From Cohnella algarum (GTDB lineage: Bacteria > Bacillota > Bacilli > Paenibacillales > Paenibacillaceae): a stretch of DNA of 64,000 nucleotides. The first letter of the stretch is position 1, and each line of letters begins with the position of its first letter. The position numbers were made by a program, and so were the translations under genes. Below the pieces are notes generated by a model. The model was not told where the DNA came from. It did no database searches and saw nothing but the letters and a program-made list of their open reading frames with translations. The DNA lies in contig NZ_JAFHKM010000002.1 of assembly GCF_016937515.1 (NCBI RefSeq), forward strand, positions 5,637,001 to 5,701,000. The letters run 5' to 3'. Of the stretch, positions 43,977-52,950 are shown one piece after another.

Positions 43977-44828
43977 ATGGATTGGGTCGACCGAATGAAC
44001 GAGGCGATTCGCTATATCGAAGATCATATTACGGAAAAAATCGATTACGAACGGGCGGCGAAAGCCGCATGCTGCTCCGTTTACCATTTTCAACGCATGT
44101 TTTCGTTCATGACGGACGTTCCCTTGTCGGAGTACGTTAGACGGCGGCGGCTCACATTGGCTGCCTTCGAGCTTCAGAACAGCAACGTTAAAGTCGTCGA
44201 TGTCGCGCTCAAGTTCGGCTACGACTCGCCCGAAGCTTTCGCCCGAGCGTTCCAGGCCCTGCACGGCACGACGCCGAGCGCGGCCCGAACCGCCGGAACG
44301 AAGCTCAAAGCCTATCCGCCGATCTCCTTCCAAATCTCGATCAAAGGGGTTTCGGAAATGAACTATCGAATCGAAGAAATGAAAGGCTTTTCCGTCGTGG
44401 GGGTGCAGGAAAAGGTTCCAACGAACGGCGCTTTCGACGTCGTACCCGCTCTCTGGGCCGGCGCCGCCCGCGAGGGACTGTTCGGGCGTCTGTGGGACCT
44501 GCGGGCGACCGTTCTCCCGCTGAGGGGAATTCTCGGCGTTTGCGCGGACGGCGACCACGGCAACAGCGAGGAATTCCATTACATCCTGTCGATCGTGTCG
44601 GAATCCGCTCCTCCGGAGGGGATGGTCAAGCGGGACTTCCCGGCGGCAACCTGGGCCGTCTTCGAAGCGGAAGGCGGGCCCGAAGGCATTGCGGGGTTAT
44701 GGAAGCGGCTGTACGCCGAATGGGTGCCGACCTCCGGCTACGATCTTGCTTATTTGCCCGCCGTCGAATGCTATTTGCCCCCGGAAGAAAACAAAAACGA
44801 ATTGTGGGTCGCCGTCGTCAAAAAGTAA
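43977..44828 (+). CDS. AraC-type regulator with a GyrI-like ligand domain
   Basis: A 283-residue protein. Residues about 8-105 hold the two helix-turn-helix motifs (YERAAKAACCSVYHFQRMFSFMTD and VVDVALKFGYDSPEAFARAFQALHG). Residues about 125-283 form a GyrI/BmrR-type effector domain (YRIEEMKGFSVVGVQEKVP, then FPAATWAVFEAEGG and ELWVAVVKK), which in relatives binds drug-like molecules. GGAGGGG precedes the ATG. The flavin oxidoreductase gene follows after 39 bases, so they probably work together. Confidence 0.9.
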   Translation: MDWVDRMNEAIRYIEDHITEKIDYERAAKAACCSVYHFQRMFSFMTDVPLSEYVRRRRLTLAAFELQNSNVKVVDVALKFGYDSPEAFARAFQALHGTTPSAARTAGTKLKAYPPISFQISIKGVSEMNYRIEEMKGFSVVGVQEKVPTNGAFDVVPALWAGAAREGLFGRLWDLRATVLPLRGILGVCADGDHGNSEEFHYILSIVSESAPPEGMVKRDFPAATWAVFEAEGGPEGIAGLWKRLYAEWVPTSGYDLAYLPAVECYLPPEENKNELWVAVVKK

Positions 44829-44867
44829 CGGCGGAGGGAGCCGGCAAGCAGCGAGGAGAACGAAAAA

Positions 44868-45872
44868 ATGAAGCTTGGAATCTTGGATCAGGCCCCGCTT
44901 TCGAAAGGCATGGAGCCGCGGCAGGCGCTCGAGCGGGCGTTGAAGCTCGCTCAGGCCGGGGAGCGGTTCGGCTATTCGCGCTTCTGGATGGCCGAGCACC
45001 ATCACCTGGGGGGCCTCGCATGCTCCGCGCCGGAAATCATGCTCGCCTACATCGGCGCGCAAACGAAGGCGATCCGCCTCGGAGCCGGCGCGATTTTGCT
45101 GCCGTATTACCGGCCCTACAAGGTCGCGGAAACGTTCAACATGCTGGCCGCCCTGTTTCCGGGCCGCGTCGACCTCGGCGTGGCCCGGTCGCCGGGCGGC
45201 GCGGCGGAAGCGTCGACGGCGCTGTCGGACCGCTACCTGGAACAGGTATGGAAGCTCCCGGAGGCGTTCGAGGAGCTGCTTCATTTCCTCTTTCGCGATT
45301 TTCCGGAAGACCATCCGCATGCCGCCCTGGATGCCGACCCGCTGCCGCCGGCGCCTCCCGAGCCCTGGGTTCTCGGCACCAGCGAGAAAAGCGCCCTGCT
45401 GGCCGCCCGTATGGGCGTCGCGTACGCCTATGGGCATTTTATGAACGAAGAAAATGCATTCCGCGCGCTCGACGCTTATCGAAGCCAGTTCCGGCCCGTC
45501 CGACAGCTGAAGGAGCCTTACGCGCTGCTGGCCGTTTCGGCCGTGTGCGCCGACACGGAGGCGAAGGCTCGCGAAGTGGCGGCAAGCCCGTACATATGGC
45601 GGCTTCGATCGGCGGACGGCACGGCCGGAGAAGGCTTGCCTTCGACGGAAGAAGCGAGGCGGGAAGCCGAGGCCCGGAATATCGACCTGGACGCCCGGGT
45701 CGGCAAAACGATGATCGTCGGCTCCCCCGACGACGTGCGGCAGCGGCTCGAAAGCCTGCACGCCGCCTACCGGCCCGACGAGCTGATGATTTTGTCCTAC
45801 GCGTACGAATTCGAGGACAGGCTCCGCTCGTACGAGCTGATCGCCCGGGAAATGAGGGCGGGAGCGGATTGA
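44868..45872 (+). CDS. LLM-class (luciferase-like) flavin-dependent oxidoreductase
   Basis: A 334-residue barrel protein starting MKLGILDQAPLSKGMEPRQALE. FGYSRFWMAEHHHLGGLACSAPEI, then VAETFNMLAALFPGRVDLGVARSPGG and TMIVGSPDDVRQRLESL are typical of the YhbW/YwcH-like group. Such enzymes use reduced FMN to oxidise small organic molecules. GAGGAGA lies 7 bases before the ATG. It is in an operon with the GyrI-like regulator; the satellite repeat starts 45 bases after its stop. Confidence 0.9.
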   Translation: MKLGILDQAPLSKGMEPRQALERALKLAQAGERFGYSRFWMAEHHHLGGLACSAPEIMLAYIGAQTKAIRLGAGAILLPYYRPYKVAETFNMLAALFPGRVDLGVARSPGGAAEASTALSDRYLEQVWKLPEAFEELLHFLFRDFPEDHPHAALDADPLPPAPPEPWVLGTSEKSALLAARMGVAYAYGHFMNEENAFRALDAYRSQFRPVRQLKEPYALLAVSAVCADTEAKAREVAASPYIWRLRSADGTAGEGLPSTEEARREAEARNIDLDARVGKTMIVGSPDDVRQRLESLHAAYRPDELMILSYAYEFEDRLRSYELIAREMRAGAD

Positions 45873-45917
45873 CGTCCGCCCTCCCGCCCGACGGTCCGGC
45901 TCGCTTGCGCGCCGCCG

Positions 45918-46970
45918 CCGCCGATTGCCTGCCTTGTAGCGCACCGGGTGCACTACATGCGCCTCGCCACCGCCGATTGCCCGCCATGTAGCGCACCGGG
46001 TGCACTACTTGCGCCTCGCCACCGTCGATTGCCCGCCATGTAGCGCACCGGGTGCACTACTTGCGCCTCGCCACCGTCGATTGCCCGCCATGTAGCGCAC
46101 CGGGTGCACTACTTGCGCCTCGCCACCGCCGATTGCCCGCCATGTAGTGCACTGGATGCACTACTTGCGCCTCGCCACCCCCATTTTTCCACCATGTAGT
46201 GCACTGGATGCACTACATGCGCCTCGCCACCGCCGATTGCCCGCCATGTAGCGCACCGGGTGCACTACTTGCGCCTCGCCACCGTCGATTGCCCGCCATG
46301 TAGCGCACCGGGTGCACTACTTGCGCCTCGCCACCGTCGATTGCCCGCCATGTAGCGCACCGGGTGCACTACTTGCGCCTCGCCACCGCCGATTGCCCGC
46401 CATGTAGCGCACCGGGTGCACTACTTGCGCCTCGCCACCGCCGATTGCCCGCCATGTAGCGCACCGGGTGCACTACTTGCGCCTCGCCACCGCCGATTGC
46501 CCGTCATGTAGCGCACCGGGTGCACTACTTGCGCCTCGCCACCGCCGATTGCCCGTCATGTAGCGCACCGGGTGCACTACTTGCGCCTCGCCACCGCCGA
46601 TTGCCCGTCATGTAGCGCACCGGGTGCACTACTTGCGCCTCGCCACCCCCATTTTTCCACCATGTAGTGCACTGGATGCACTACATGCGCCTCGCCACCG
46701 CCGATTGCCCGTCATGTAGCGCACTGGATGCACTACATGCGCCTCGCCACCGCCGATTGCCCGCCATGTAGCGCACCGGGCGCACTACTTGCGCCTCGCC
46801 ACCGCCGATTGCCCGCCATGTAGCGCACCGGGTGCACTACTTGCGCCTCGCCACCGCCGATTGCCCGTCATGTAGCGCACCGGGTGCACTACTTGCGCCT
46901 CGCCACCGCCGATTGCCCGTCATGTAGCGCACCGGGTGCACTACTTGCGCCTCGCCACCGCCGATTCCCT
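45918..46970. repeat. 52-bp satellite, about 20 head-to-tail copies
   Basis: The word GCGCCTCGCCAC recurs every 52 bases from 45959 to 46947, 20 times without a single insertion or deletion. Each unit carries a palindrome-like core (GTAGCGCACC-G-GGTGCACTAC, one mismatch) and a constant part with GCCGATTGCCCGCCAT. A minority class has GTAGTGCACTGGATGCACTAC instead, and two units have CCCCCATTTTTCCACC in the constant part, 9 units apart. Spacing parts are not unique, so it is not a CRISPR array. No gene is inside. Confidence 0.92.
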
Positions 46971-47159
46971 CCAAACGCCGCTAACCGTACAAGTAGGCCG
47001 TCTAGTACCCTACTTGCTATTCAAACTCACCGCTATTTCGCCGTGCAGTCCAGTCCAGTCCAATCCCCTTCTTTGGCTCCATAGCCTCAATCAAACCAAC
47101 ATGCAGTCCAACCAATCCCCTTCTTGCCCATCCGAACAAACCCTAGCCCGTCCCGGCGG
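46971..47159. other. Gene-free tail beyond the satellite
   Basis: The stretch is AT-richer and has degenerate short repeats: three CAGTC words in a row, two copies of CAATCCCCTTCTT, and an inverted pair CAAGTAGG / CCTACTTG near 46993-47022 reminiscent of the satellite palindrome. I see no gene in it. Confidence 0.5.
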
Positions 47160-47870
47160 CTACAAAACCGTCTCCAGCCAAGACCAGGCCGTCTCCAGCG
47201 TCAGCTCCAGATTGGACCGGCCGCTCGGGCCGACGAACGGCGGCCGTTCGCGAAAATAGTCCGCGTGGCCGCCGACGATCGGCAGCGCCCTGCTGTGCGC
47301 CGGCGCAAACTTGTCCGCCGTCCACGACGGCAGGCGTCGCGGCCTTGCGGTCCAGCCGCCGAACGAGCCCAGCCGGCTGACGCGGTCGGCCGGACGGAAC
47401 GAGCCTCCGGACGGCGCTTCGGCCCCCGCGGCGTACATATAGAGCACGTACGGCAGCATCGCCTCCGGAATGCGGCAGCGAGGCGAGCCGATCATGACGA
47501 CCGGGCTCGGCTCCCCGCCTTCCAGCGCTTGCAGCCGCTGCGCGGCCTGCAAGCCGGCAAGCCCTCCGGCGCTGTGGCCGACCAGCAGCGTCCGCGTCCC
47601 TTGTTCCCGACCTTCGCCAAGCAGAAGGTCCAGCACGCGCCGCCCGCCGATCGAGCGCTCGGGGCGCCTGGCGCCTGCGCCGATGTCGCGGCGGATTTCC
47701 CACAGCTGCGGCACGACGCCGCGGCTCCAATCCCCGTACGGAAACAGCAGCCGCGAGCGAACGGATCGCCCCGACGCTTCGAGCCGTCCGTGCAGCGCGA
47801 CCCGGAAGCCTTCCATAAAAAGCGGCGCCGTCCGCAGGCCCGCCAGCAAATAAAGCCGGACCTCACGCAT
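47160..47870 (-). CDS. Alpha/beta hydrolase-like protein
   Basis: A 236-residue protein with the nucleophile elbow LLVGHSAGGLAGLQAA (Ser near residue 100) and a C-terminal GGHADYF that may give the His. It lacks a signal peptide. GMP-like details of a known esterase group are not evident, so the substrate is open. ATG 47870 overlaps the stop of the M48 protease gene by 8 bases, suggesting coupled translation; a TTG at 47903 is an alternative start. Confidence 0.72.
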   Translation of the reverse strand: MREVRLYLLAGLRTAPLFMEGFRVALHGRLEASGRSVRSRLLFPYGDWSRGVVPQLWEIRRDIGAGARRPERSIGGRRVLDLLLGEGREQGTRTLLVGHSAGGLAGLQAAQRLQALEGGEPSPVVMIGSPRCRIPEAMLPYVLYMYAAGAEAPSGGSFRPADRVSRLGSFGGWTARPRRLPSWTADKFAPAHSRALPIVGGHADYFRERPPFVGPSGRSNLELTLETAWSWLETVL

Positions 47871-49131
47871 CGGCCGCGGAAGCGAAGCGTTCGGCTTCGA
47901 CAATCCTTTCCAGATCGCTCGGATGGCTGGACCGGAACCATTTCACGAGCAGCGGCGGGTCGATGTCGCTCAGCGACGCGATGGCCATTTTATGATGCAT
48001 CGTGACCGCCCCTTCCGAACTTCCGATCAACTCGTAGGCGTAACGGTCGGCCGCCGCTTCCGCCTGCCTCGACACCAGATTGGTCACGGGCAGCGAAACG
48101 AACGACAGCGACGAAAGAAGCAGCAAAACGAGCGGAAGCGCGGCGATGTCGCCCGGCTTCCGGATGCCGAGCGCGTTCCCCCACCTGCGGACGATCCATT
48201 CGTACAGGCGGCTGCCGAGCCACAACAGGACCAGCGACGACCCGACGGCTCCGACGGCGCTCCATTCCAGATGATGCATGATGTAATGCCCGATCTCGTG
48301 CGCGACGATGATCAGGATTTCGTCCTCGTCCAGCTTCGTCAGCATCGTATCCCAGAGGACGATCCGCAGCGAAGAACCGATCCCGTTCACGTAGGCGTTG
48401 ATCGCGTTCGTTTTCTCGGACATGTTCGCTTCGTACACGCGGTCGGTCGGAACGCCCGCATGCTCCGCCAGCTCCAGAATCCGGCCCTCCAGATGCGCAT
48501 CGGACAAACGCGAAAATTGATTGTACAGCGGATCGATGACAACCGGCTGCACGTACATCATGAACAGCGTAAACGGGATCGAAAGCAGCCAGAGCCGCAG
48601 CCACCAGCGGCCGCCCCGCGAAATGAACCCGAACGCCACCGCGGTAACCGCCAGCATCGTGACATAGCCGACCCCGAATTCGACCAGCTTGTCCCGGATC
48701 CAGTCCGGCACCGGCTGGGTCGAGATGCCGTACGATTTCGAGACGGCGAAGCTGAATATCCGCAGCGGCAAATAGAGCAAAAACGCGGCCGCGTCCACGA
48801 GCAGCACGAACAGCGGGAACCGGATCCACCCCGGCAGCCGGGTGCGGTCGAGCTTATCCTTCCAGCCGCGAACGGCTCCGCCCATAAGCAGAACGAAATA
48901 AATCAGCCACTCCCAAGGGCCGCTCATAAAAAAAATCCAGTTTCGCGCGGCGTTCAGTTCCGCGCTTTCGCGCAGCTGATCGGCGGTAAAAAACGTGCCG
49001 GGATCCGCCGCCGTTCCCCGATACGCCTCGGGCACCTCGTTCGGCGACGTATGCCAGACGTAAACGGCCATCGCCAGCGCGTAAACGGCAACCGCAATGA
49101 CGCCAGCCCGGATAAGTGCTTTTGTACGCAT
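47863..49131 (-). CDS. M48 family membrane metalloprotease (Ste24/CAAX protease-like)
   Basis: A 422-residue protein with several membrane helices (first at about 8-25) and the zinc motif IIVAHEIGHYIMHH; the third ligand is in SRQAEAAADRYAYEL. EANMSEKTNAINAYVNGIG is the conserved M48 region. It resembles Ste24-type enzymes that cleave membrane-bound substrates. GGAGGGAGAGG precedes the ATG at 49131. It is coupled to the hydrolase gene downstream and diverges from the COG0523 GTPase gene. Confidence 0.9.
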   Translation of the reverse strand: MRTKALIRAGVIAVAVYALAMAVYVWHTSPNEVPEAYRGTAADPGTFFTADQLRESAELNAARNWIFFMSGPWEWLIYFVLLMGGAVRGWKDKLDRTRLPGWIRFPLFVLLVDAAAFLLYLPLRIFSFAVSKSYGISTQPVPDWIRDKLVEFGVGYVTMLAVTAVAFGFISRGGRWWLRLWLLSIPFTLFMMYVQPVVIDPLYNQFSRLSDAHLEGRILELAEHAGVPTDRVYEANMSEKTNAINAYVNGIGSSLRIVLWDTMLTKLDEDEILIIVAHEIGHYIMHHLEWSAVGAVGSSLVLLWLGSRLYEWIVRRWGNALGIRKPGDIAALPLVLLLLSSLSFVSLPVTNLVSRQAEAAADRYAYELIGSSEGAVTMHHKMAIASLSDIDPPLLVKWFRSSHPSDLERIVEAERFASAADA

Positions 49132-49193
49132 GACCCTCTCCCTCCAATAATACACATATTATATCCAAATTCAGGGCGGTGAGGAAAACGGGT

Positions 49194-50198
49194 ATGGCAA
49201 CGTACGCCATCATCTTAAGCGGTTTTCTCGGGAGCGGCAAGACGACGCTGCTCGTTCGTCTGCTTCGGGAAGCGAAGGCGCGCGGCTTGAAGCCGGGCAT
49301 TCTGATCAATGAATTGGGGAAAAACGACGTGGACGGACTCGCCGCCGGCGACCATACCGACGGCACGATCGAAAAGCTGCTGGACGGCTGCGTCTGCTGC
49401 GATAAAAAAAGCGAGCTCGAAGGCGCGCTGCTGACGCTTCTGGCTGCCCGCCCGGACGTTCTGTTCATCGAGCTGTCGGGGGTCGCCGATCCGCAGGAAA
49501 TCGCGGACGCGCTGGCGAGCCCGCGCCTGCGCGAGCGCGTCGCAATCCGGCGTACGGTGACGATGCTGGACGCCGAGCATACGCTCGATTACAACAATCT
49601 GTTCCTGTCGGACCGCCGGCTCGTCCGGACGCTTCGCCGCCAGATCGAAGGCGCGGACCTTCTCGTCGTCAACAAGACGGATCTGGCCTCGCCGCGAAAG
49701 TTGGAGAAGTTCGAGCCCTTCGTACGCCGGCTGAACGGCAAGGCCGAGCTTGTCCATGCCGTGCGCGGCGAAATCGCGCTCGCCCCGCTGCTGGACGGCA
49801 TCGCCCCGACCGGCGAAGCGAATCGGCCGCGCAGCCTCCCGGTGCTGAGCGGCTATCCCGAACGGCAGCCGGCTCGCGCGCACGATCATCGCCCGGAACA
49901 TTCCGGCTCTTACGGGCGGCTCCGCGCCTCCACGCTGACGATAACCGGGGAACGCCTGTTCGACCGGGAACGGGTGGAGTCGTTTCTTCGCCGCTGGGAG
50001 GACCGACTCGTCCGCGCTAAAGGTTACATTCCCGCCGCAGACGACGGTTCCATGCAATTTTTGCAATACGCCGGCAAACGATTCGAGTGGGAGCGTTCGA
50101 GCTACCCCGGCACGCCTTATCTGGTCGTCATCGGGGTGGATATGGACGAGAAGCGGCTGGCCGCCGAGTGGAACGAACTGGGGGCGGCGGCAACCTGA
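49194..50198 (+). CDS. COG0523 (CobW/YciC-like) GTP-dependent metallochaperone
   Basis: A 334-residue G3E GTPase. Walker A is GFLGSGKTTLL, the metal-binding CxCC is in LDGCVCCDKKSE, Walker B-like LFIELSGVADPQE and the G4 motif VVNKTDLA. A His-containing linker (ARAHDHRPEHSG) precedes the C-terminal CobW domain (about 245-330). Relatives deliver zinc or other metals to enzymes. It is divergent from a zinc protease gene, but no Zur box could be recognised between them. Confidence 0.9.
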   Translation: MATYAIILSGFLGSGKTTLLVRLLREAKARGLKPGILINELGKNDVDGLAAGDHTDGTIEKLLDGCVCCDKKSELEGALLTLLAARPDVLFIELSGVADPQEIADALASPRLRERVAIRRTVTMLDAEHTLDYNNLFLSDRRLVRTLRRQIEGADLLVVNKTDLASPRKLEKFEPFVRRLNGKAELVHAVRGEIALAPLLDGIAPTGEANRPRSLPVLSGYPERQPARAHDHRPEHSGSYGRLRASTLTITGERLFDRERVESFLRRWEDRLVRAKGYIPAADDGSMQFLQYAGKRFEWERSSYPGTPYLVVIGVDMDEKRLAAEWNELGAAAT

Positions 50199-50345
50199 CC
50201 CCGTCGTCCCCCCGGACAGCCTGCCCGGGCCGTTCTGCTTGCCTCAGGCAGACCGCCTGATCTTCCGCTTGCCTCGGGCGGTCGGCTTTGCGTTCCGCTT
50301 TCCGGCGCCCGATCCATGCGGGCACGCCGCTCGTCCGCCGTCTTG

Positions 50346-51110
50346 TCACCCCTTGTTCCCGCCCGGCAGCCGAACATTCAACTCATCGGTAAACCATAAG
50401 CGATAGATCAGCCCGCTCAGCAGCATGCTCATGACCGCGGCCGAACACGAAAAAGCGAACACGATCAAAATCTGGTACCGTACCGCCTCGACCGGATCGG
50501 CGCCCGCGACGATCATCCCCGTCATCATGCCCGGCAACTGCACCAGGCCGACCGTTTTCATGCCGTCGATCGTCGGGATCATACTGAATTTGACCGCTTG
50601 TTTCAAACGAATCCGGATCGCCTGCCGGGCCGTCGCCCCCAGGGAAAGCAGCGTCTCGATTTCCGCCCGGTGCGACTCGACCTCCCGGTTCAGGTGGTTG
50701 ACGAACAGCCCCGCCACGATCATCGCGTTGCCGATGGCCATGCCGCTTAACGGAATTACGTACTGAGCCGTCGCGTCGACGATGCCGAGCCCGAGCAATA
50801 CCGCCATGAGCAAGCCTTCGGTCATCGCGATCGCGAGGGCGATGCGCCAGAAGACGCCGCGCACGCCCTTGCCTCTTTTGGCCGCGTTATGCGAAGCGAT
50901 GACGATCATGAGCGCGATGATGAGAACGAGCAGCAGCGGATGCTCCGCTTGAAAAACGAATTGAAGAATATAGCCTACCGCCAGCAGTTGAACGGCGGCC
51001 CTTACGGTGCCAACCGCGATATCCCGCTCCAGGCCGAGCTTTTTCCATGCCGAGACGAGCATCGTCACGATGACGAACAACAGCGTAAAGCTTAGCGCGG
51101 TTATCGTCAT
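50346..51110 (-). CDS. fetB: FetB-like (UPF0014) ABC exporter membrane subunit
   Basis: A 254-residue membrane protein with about seven helices. RAAVQLLAVGYILQFVF, then PLSGMAIGNAMIVAGLFVNHL and the coupling region LLSLGATARQAIRIRLKQAVKFSMIPTIDGMKTVGLVQLPGMMTG define the UPF0014/FetB family, tied to iron export in E. coli. Its ATG overlaps the ATPase gene stop by 4 bases. Confidence 0.9.
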   Translation of the reverse strand: MTITALSFTLLFVIVTMLVSAWKKLGLERDIAVGTVRAAVQLLAVGYILQFVFQAEHPLLLVLIIALMIVIASHNAAKRGKGVRGVFWRIALAIAMTEGLLMAVLLGLGIVDATAQYVIPLSGMAIGNAMIVAGLFVNHLNREVESHRAEIETLLSLGATARQAIRIRLKQAVKFSMIPTIDGMKTVGLVQLPGMMTGMIVAGADPVEAVRYQILIVFAFSCSAAVMSMLLSGLIYRLWFTDELNVRLPGGNKG

Positions 51111-51862
51111 CGTCCTTCCCCCGTTTTCCCCGAGCTCGCGAACATGCGTCCTTCCGCCGTCCGGGGCTCGCGGAAAAACGATTCCGTCGGCGCGTCCTCC
51201 AGCAGCGTGCCGCCCGCCATAAACCAGGTTCTCCGGCTTACCGTTCTCGCCTGCTCCAAATCGTGCGTTACCCAAACAAGCGCGGTCCCTTCCCGGCGAT
51301 TCCAATCCTGAAGCGCCCGCTCTACGTTCTCTCTGCCGCTTCGGTCCAGCGAAGCCGTAATTTCATCCAGCAGCAGCGCCTTCGGCCGCAGCAGCAGCGA
51401 ACGGATCAGCGAAACGCGCTGCTTCTCCCCGCCGGACAGATCCGAGGCTTGCTTGCGGACGTCCAGCTCGACAAGCCCCATCCGGTCCAGAAGCCGTCCG
51501 GCAAGCCCGCGATCGTACGGCGTGCCGTGCAGCATGCTGACGGTCCGCAAATTGTCCTCGACGGTCCCCGGAAGCATGACGGCATGCTGGGCCACGTAAC
51601 CGACGTCTTTTCGCCATATACGGGGATCGACGGCGCGGGCGGACGTCCCGTTCAGCAGCAGCTCTCCCGCGTCCATGACGTCGAGCCTGGCGAGAATGCG
51701 CAGCAGCGTGCTTTTTCCCTGGCCGGACGCGCCGAGCAGCGCAATGCGATCCGCCGGTTCGACGGCCGCCGACACCCGGTCGAACAGAAGCCTTTTCTCG
51801 TCGCCTTCGCCGGGTCCCGCGAAACTTTTTCGCAAATTCCGAAACTCCAACAGGTTATGCAC
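51107..51862 (-). CDS. fetA: FetA-like ABC exporter ATPase
   Basis: A 251-residue ATPase: Walker A LLGASGQGKSTLL, signature ASDLSGGEKQRVSLIRSLL, Walker B ALLLDEITASLDRSG and switch His in VWVTHDLEQ. It is coupled to fetB and together they should export iron or a related solute. The presence of an uptake operon for iron chelates in the same window is noteworthy but they are 45 kb apart. Confidence 0.9.
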   Translation of the reverse strand: MHNLLEFRNLRKSFAGPGEGDEKRLLFDRVSAAVEPADRIALLGASGQGKSTLLRILARLDVMDAGELLLNGTSARAVDPRIWRKDVGYVAQHAVMLPGTVEDNLRTVSMLHGTPYDRGLAGRLLDRMGLVELDVRKQASDLSGGEKQRVSLIRSLLLRPKALLLDEITASLDRSGRENVERALQDWNRREGTALVWVTHDLEQARTVSRRTWFMAGGTLLEDAPTESFFREPRTAEGRMFASSGKTGEGR

Positions 51863-51910
51863 CGCAGTTCCTCCAGCCTGGCGAAACCGATAACCGGACT
51901 TGAGGCACGG

Positions 51911-52801
51911 TTACGGCTCGTCGTTTTTCAGAAAAGGTTGGACCGAATCCAGCAATTCGTCCATATTCTCGATCAGCGGCGAATGTCCCGCGTTCAAGTG
52001 CCGGACCTCCGCCCGTTTGCCGTATTTCTTCAAATCGTCGACAATCTCCCGCGTCATTTGCTCGGTCGTCATGAGATCGTTTTTTCCCCACAGCACAAGG
52101 ATCGGACATTCGATATTCCGGATTTCCCCGGTGCCTTCCGCAACTCCGTTTCCCTCGTCCCCGATGTTGAACCGGTTGGCCGCGTAGGCGACGTCGATCA
52201 TGTTGCGCTGGTTGAAAATCTCTTCGACATACCGGTCGAACCGGCTTTCTTCCGGCTGTTTATCCCGATAGAGCAGTTGGGACAGCGCCGTTTTGAAAAA
52301 CGGTTTATTCCTTTTGCGGGCCGCTTTGACAAGAAGCTGCATCCCTTTGTCGCTTGCGATTTCTTTTCTCGTTTTCAGGCGCTTTCGGCTTTTGTCGGAT
52401 TTAAGCGCAGGATAGCCGCGCGTCGACATGGACGCGAGCAAAATCAATTTCCGGACCCGGTCCGGATAACGGGCCGCAAACTGCATGGCGACTCCTCCCC
52501 CGTTCGACCACCCCATCAGATGAAACGTCCGGATGTCCAATCGGTCGACGAACAGCTTCACATCCTCCGCGAAGTCTTCTATGCTTTCGATCGGTTTATG
52601 GTAGGAGGAGCCGCCATAGCCGCGCAAATCGACGGCGTAAATTTTATAGGCCGCATCCAGCCGTTCCATCAACACGTCCCAATTCAGGGAAGAAGCCATA
52701 TTTCCGTGCAGGAGAAGCAGAGGCGTCTCCCCGCCCTCTCTCTCCCGATAGGCCATCGTTTCTCCGTTGGGCAAAGCCAGTTCCTTCAATACGATCTGCA
52801 T
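51911..52801 (-). CDS. Alpha/beta hydrolase fold enzyme
   Basis: A 296-residue protein. LLLLHGNMASSLNWDVLMERL forms the oxyanion loop, LMGWSNGGGVAMQFAARYPD the nucleophile elbow (Ser), VLWGKNDLMT the acid and LNAGHSPLIEN the His. It looks like a small-molecule esterase, haloperoxidase-like or lactonase; no closer call can be made. AAGGAGAG precedes the ATG at 52801. It lies after the terminator of the thiamin operon and is transcribed separately. Confidence 0.87.
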   Translation of the reverse strand: MQIVLKELALPNGETMAYREREGGETPLLLLHGNMASSLNWDVLMERLDAAYKIYAVDLRGYGGSSYHKPIESIEDFAEDVKLFVDRLDIRTFHLMGWSNGGGVAMQFAARYPDRVRKLILLASMSTRGYPALKSDKSRKRLKTRKEIASDKGMQLLVKAARKRNKPFFKTALSQLLYRDKQPEESRFDRYVEEIFNQRNMIDVAYAANRFNIGDEGNGVAEGTGEIRNIECPILVLWGKNDLMTTEQMTREIVDDLKKYGKRAEVRHLNAGHSPLIENMDELLDSVQPFLKNDEP

Positions 52802-52885
52802 AAGTTCTCTCCTTCTTGTTCGCGGGTTGTCTTTCGGCTGCGTCCAAAGCCCCGGCGGTTCTTTTCCATTAAAACATATAACGCC

Positions 52886-52932
52886 GGGCAAAGAAAAAAC
52901 CTCCTTTCCGAAATTCGGACAGGAGGCCTTCG
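52886..52932 (-). terminator. Terminator of the thiamin operon
   Basis: On the - strand GGCCTCCTGTCCG pairs with CGGAAAGGAGG around AATTT, followed by TTTTTTC. It is 20 bases beyond the thiD stop codon. Confidence 0.85.
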
Positions 52933-52950
52933 TTTCCTTCAACGCGTTAT

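Noticed and set aside
44492..45991. 499-codon + frame over the AraC and LLM genes
   Set aside because: Arg/Gly/Pro-rich shadow in a different frame from two well-supported genes.
45918..46970. CRISPR array
   Set aside because: The whole 52-base unit is conserved, so there are no unique spacers, and no cas genes are near.
46884..47259. Short open frames in and after the satellite
   Set aside because: They only translate the repeat and its low-complexity tail; no ribosome site or recognizable protein.
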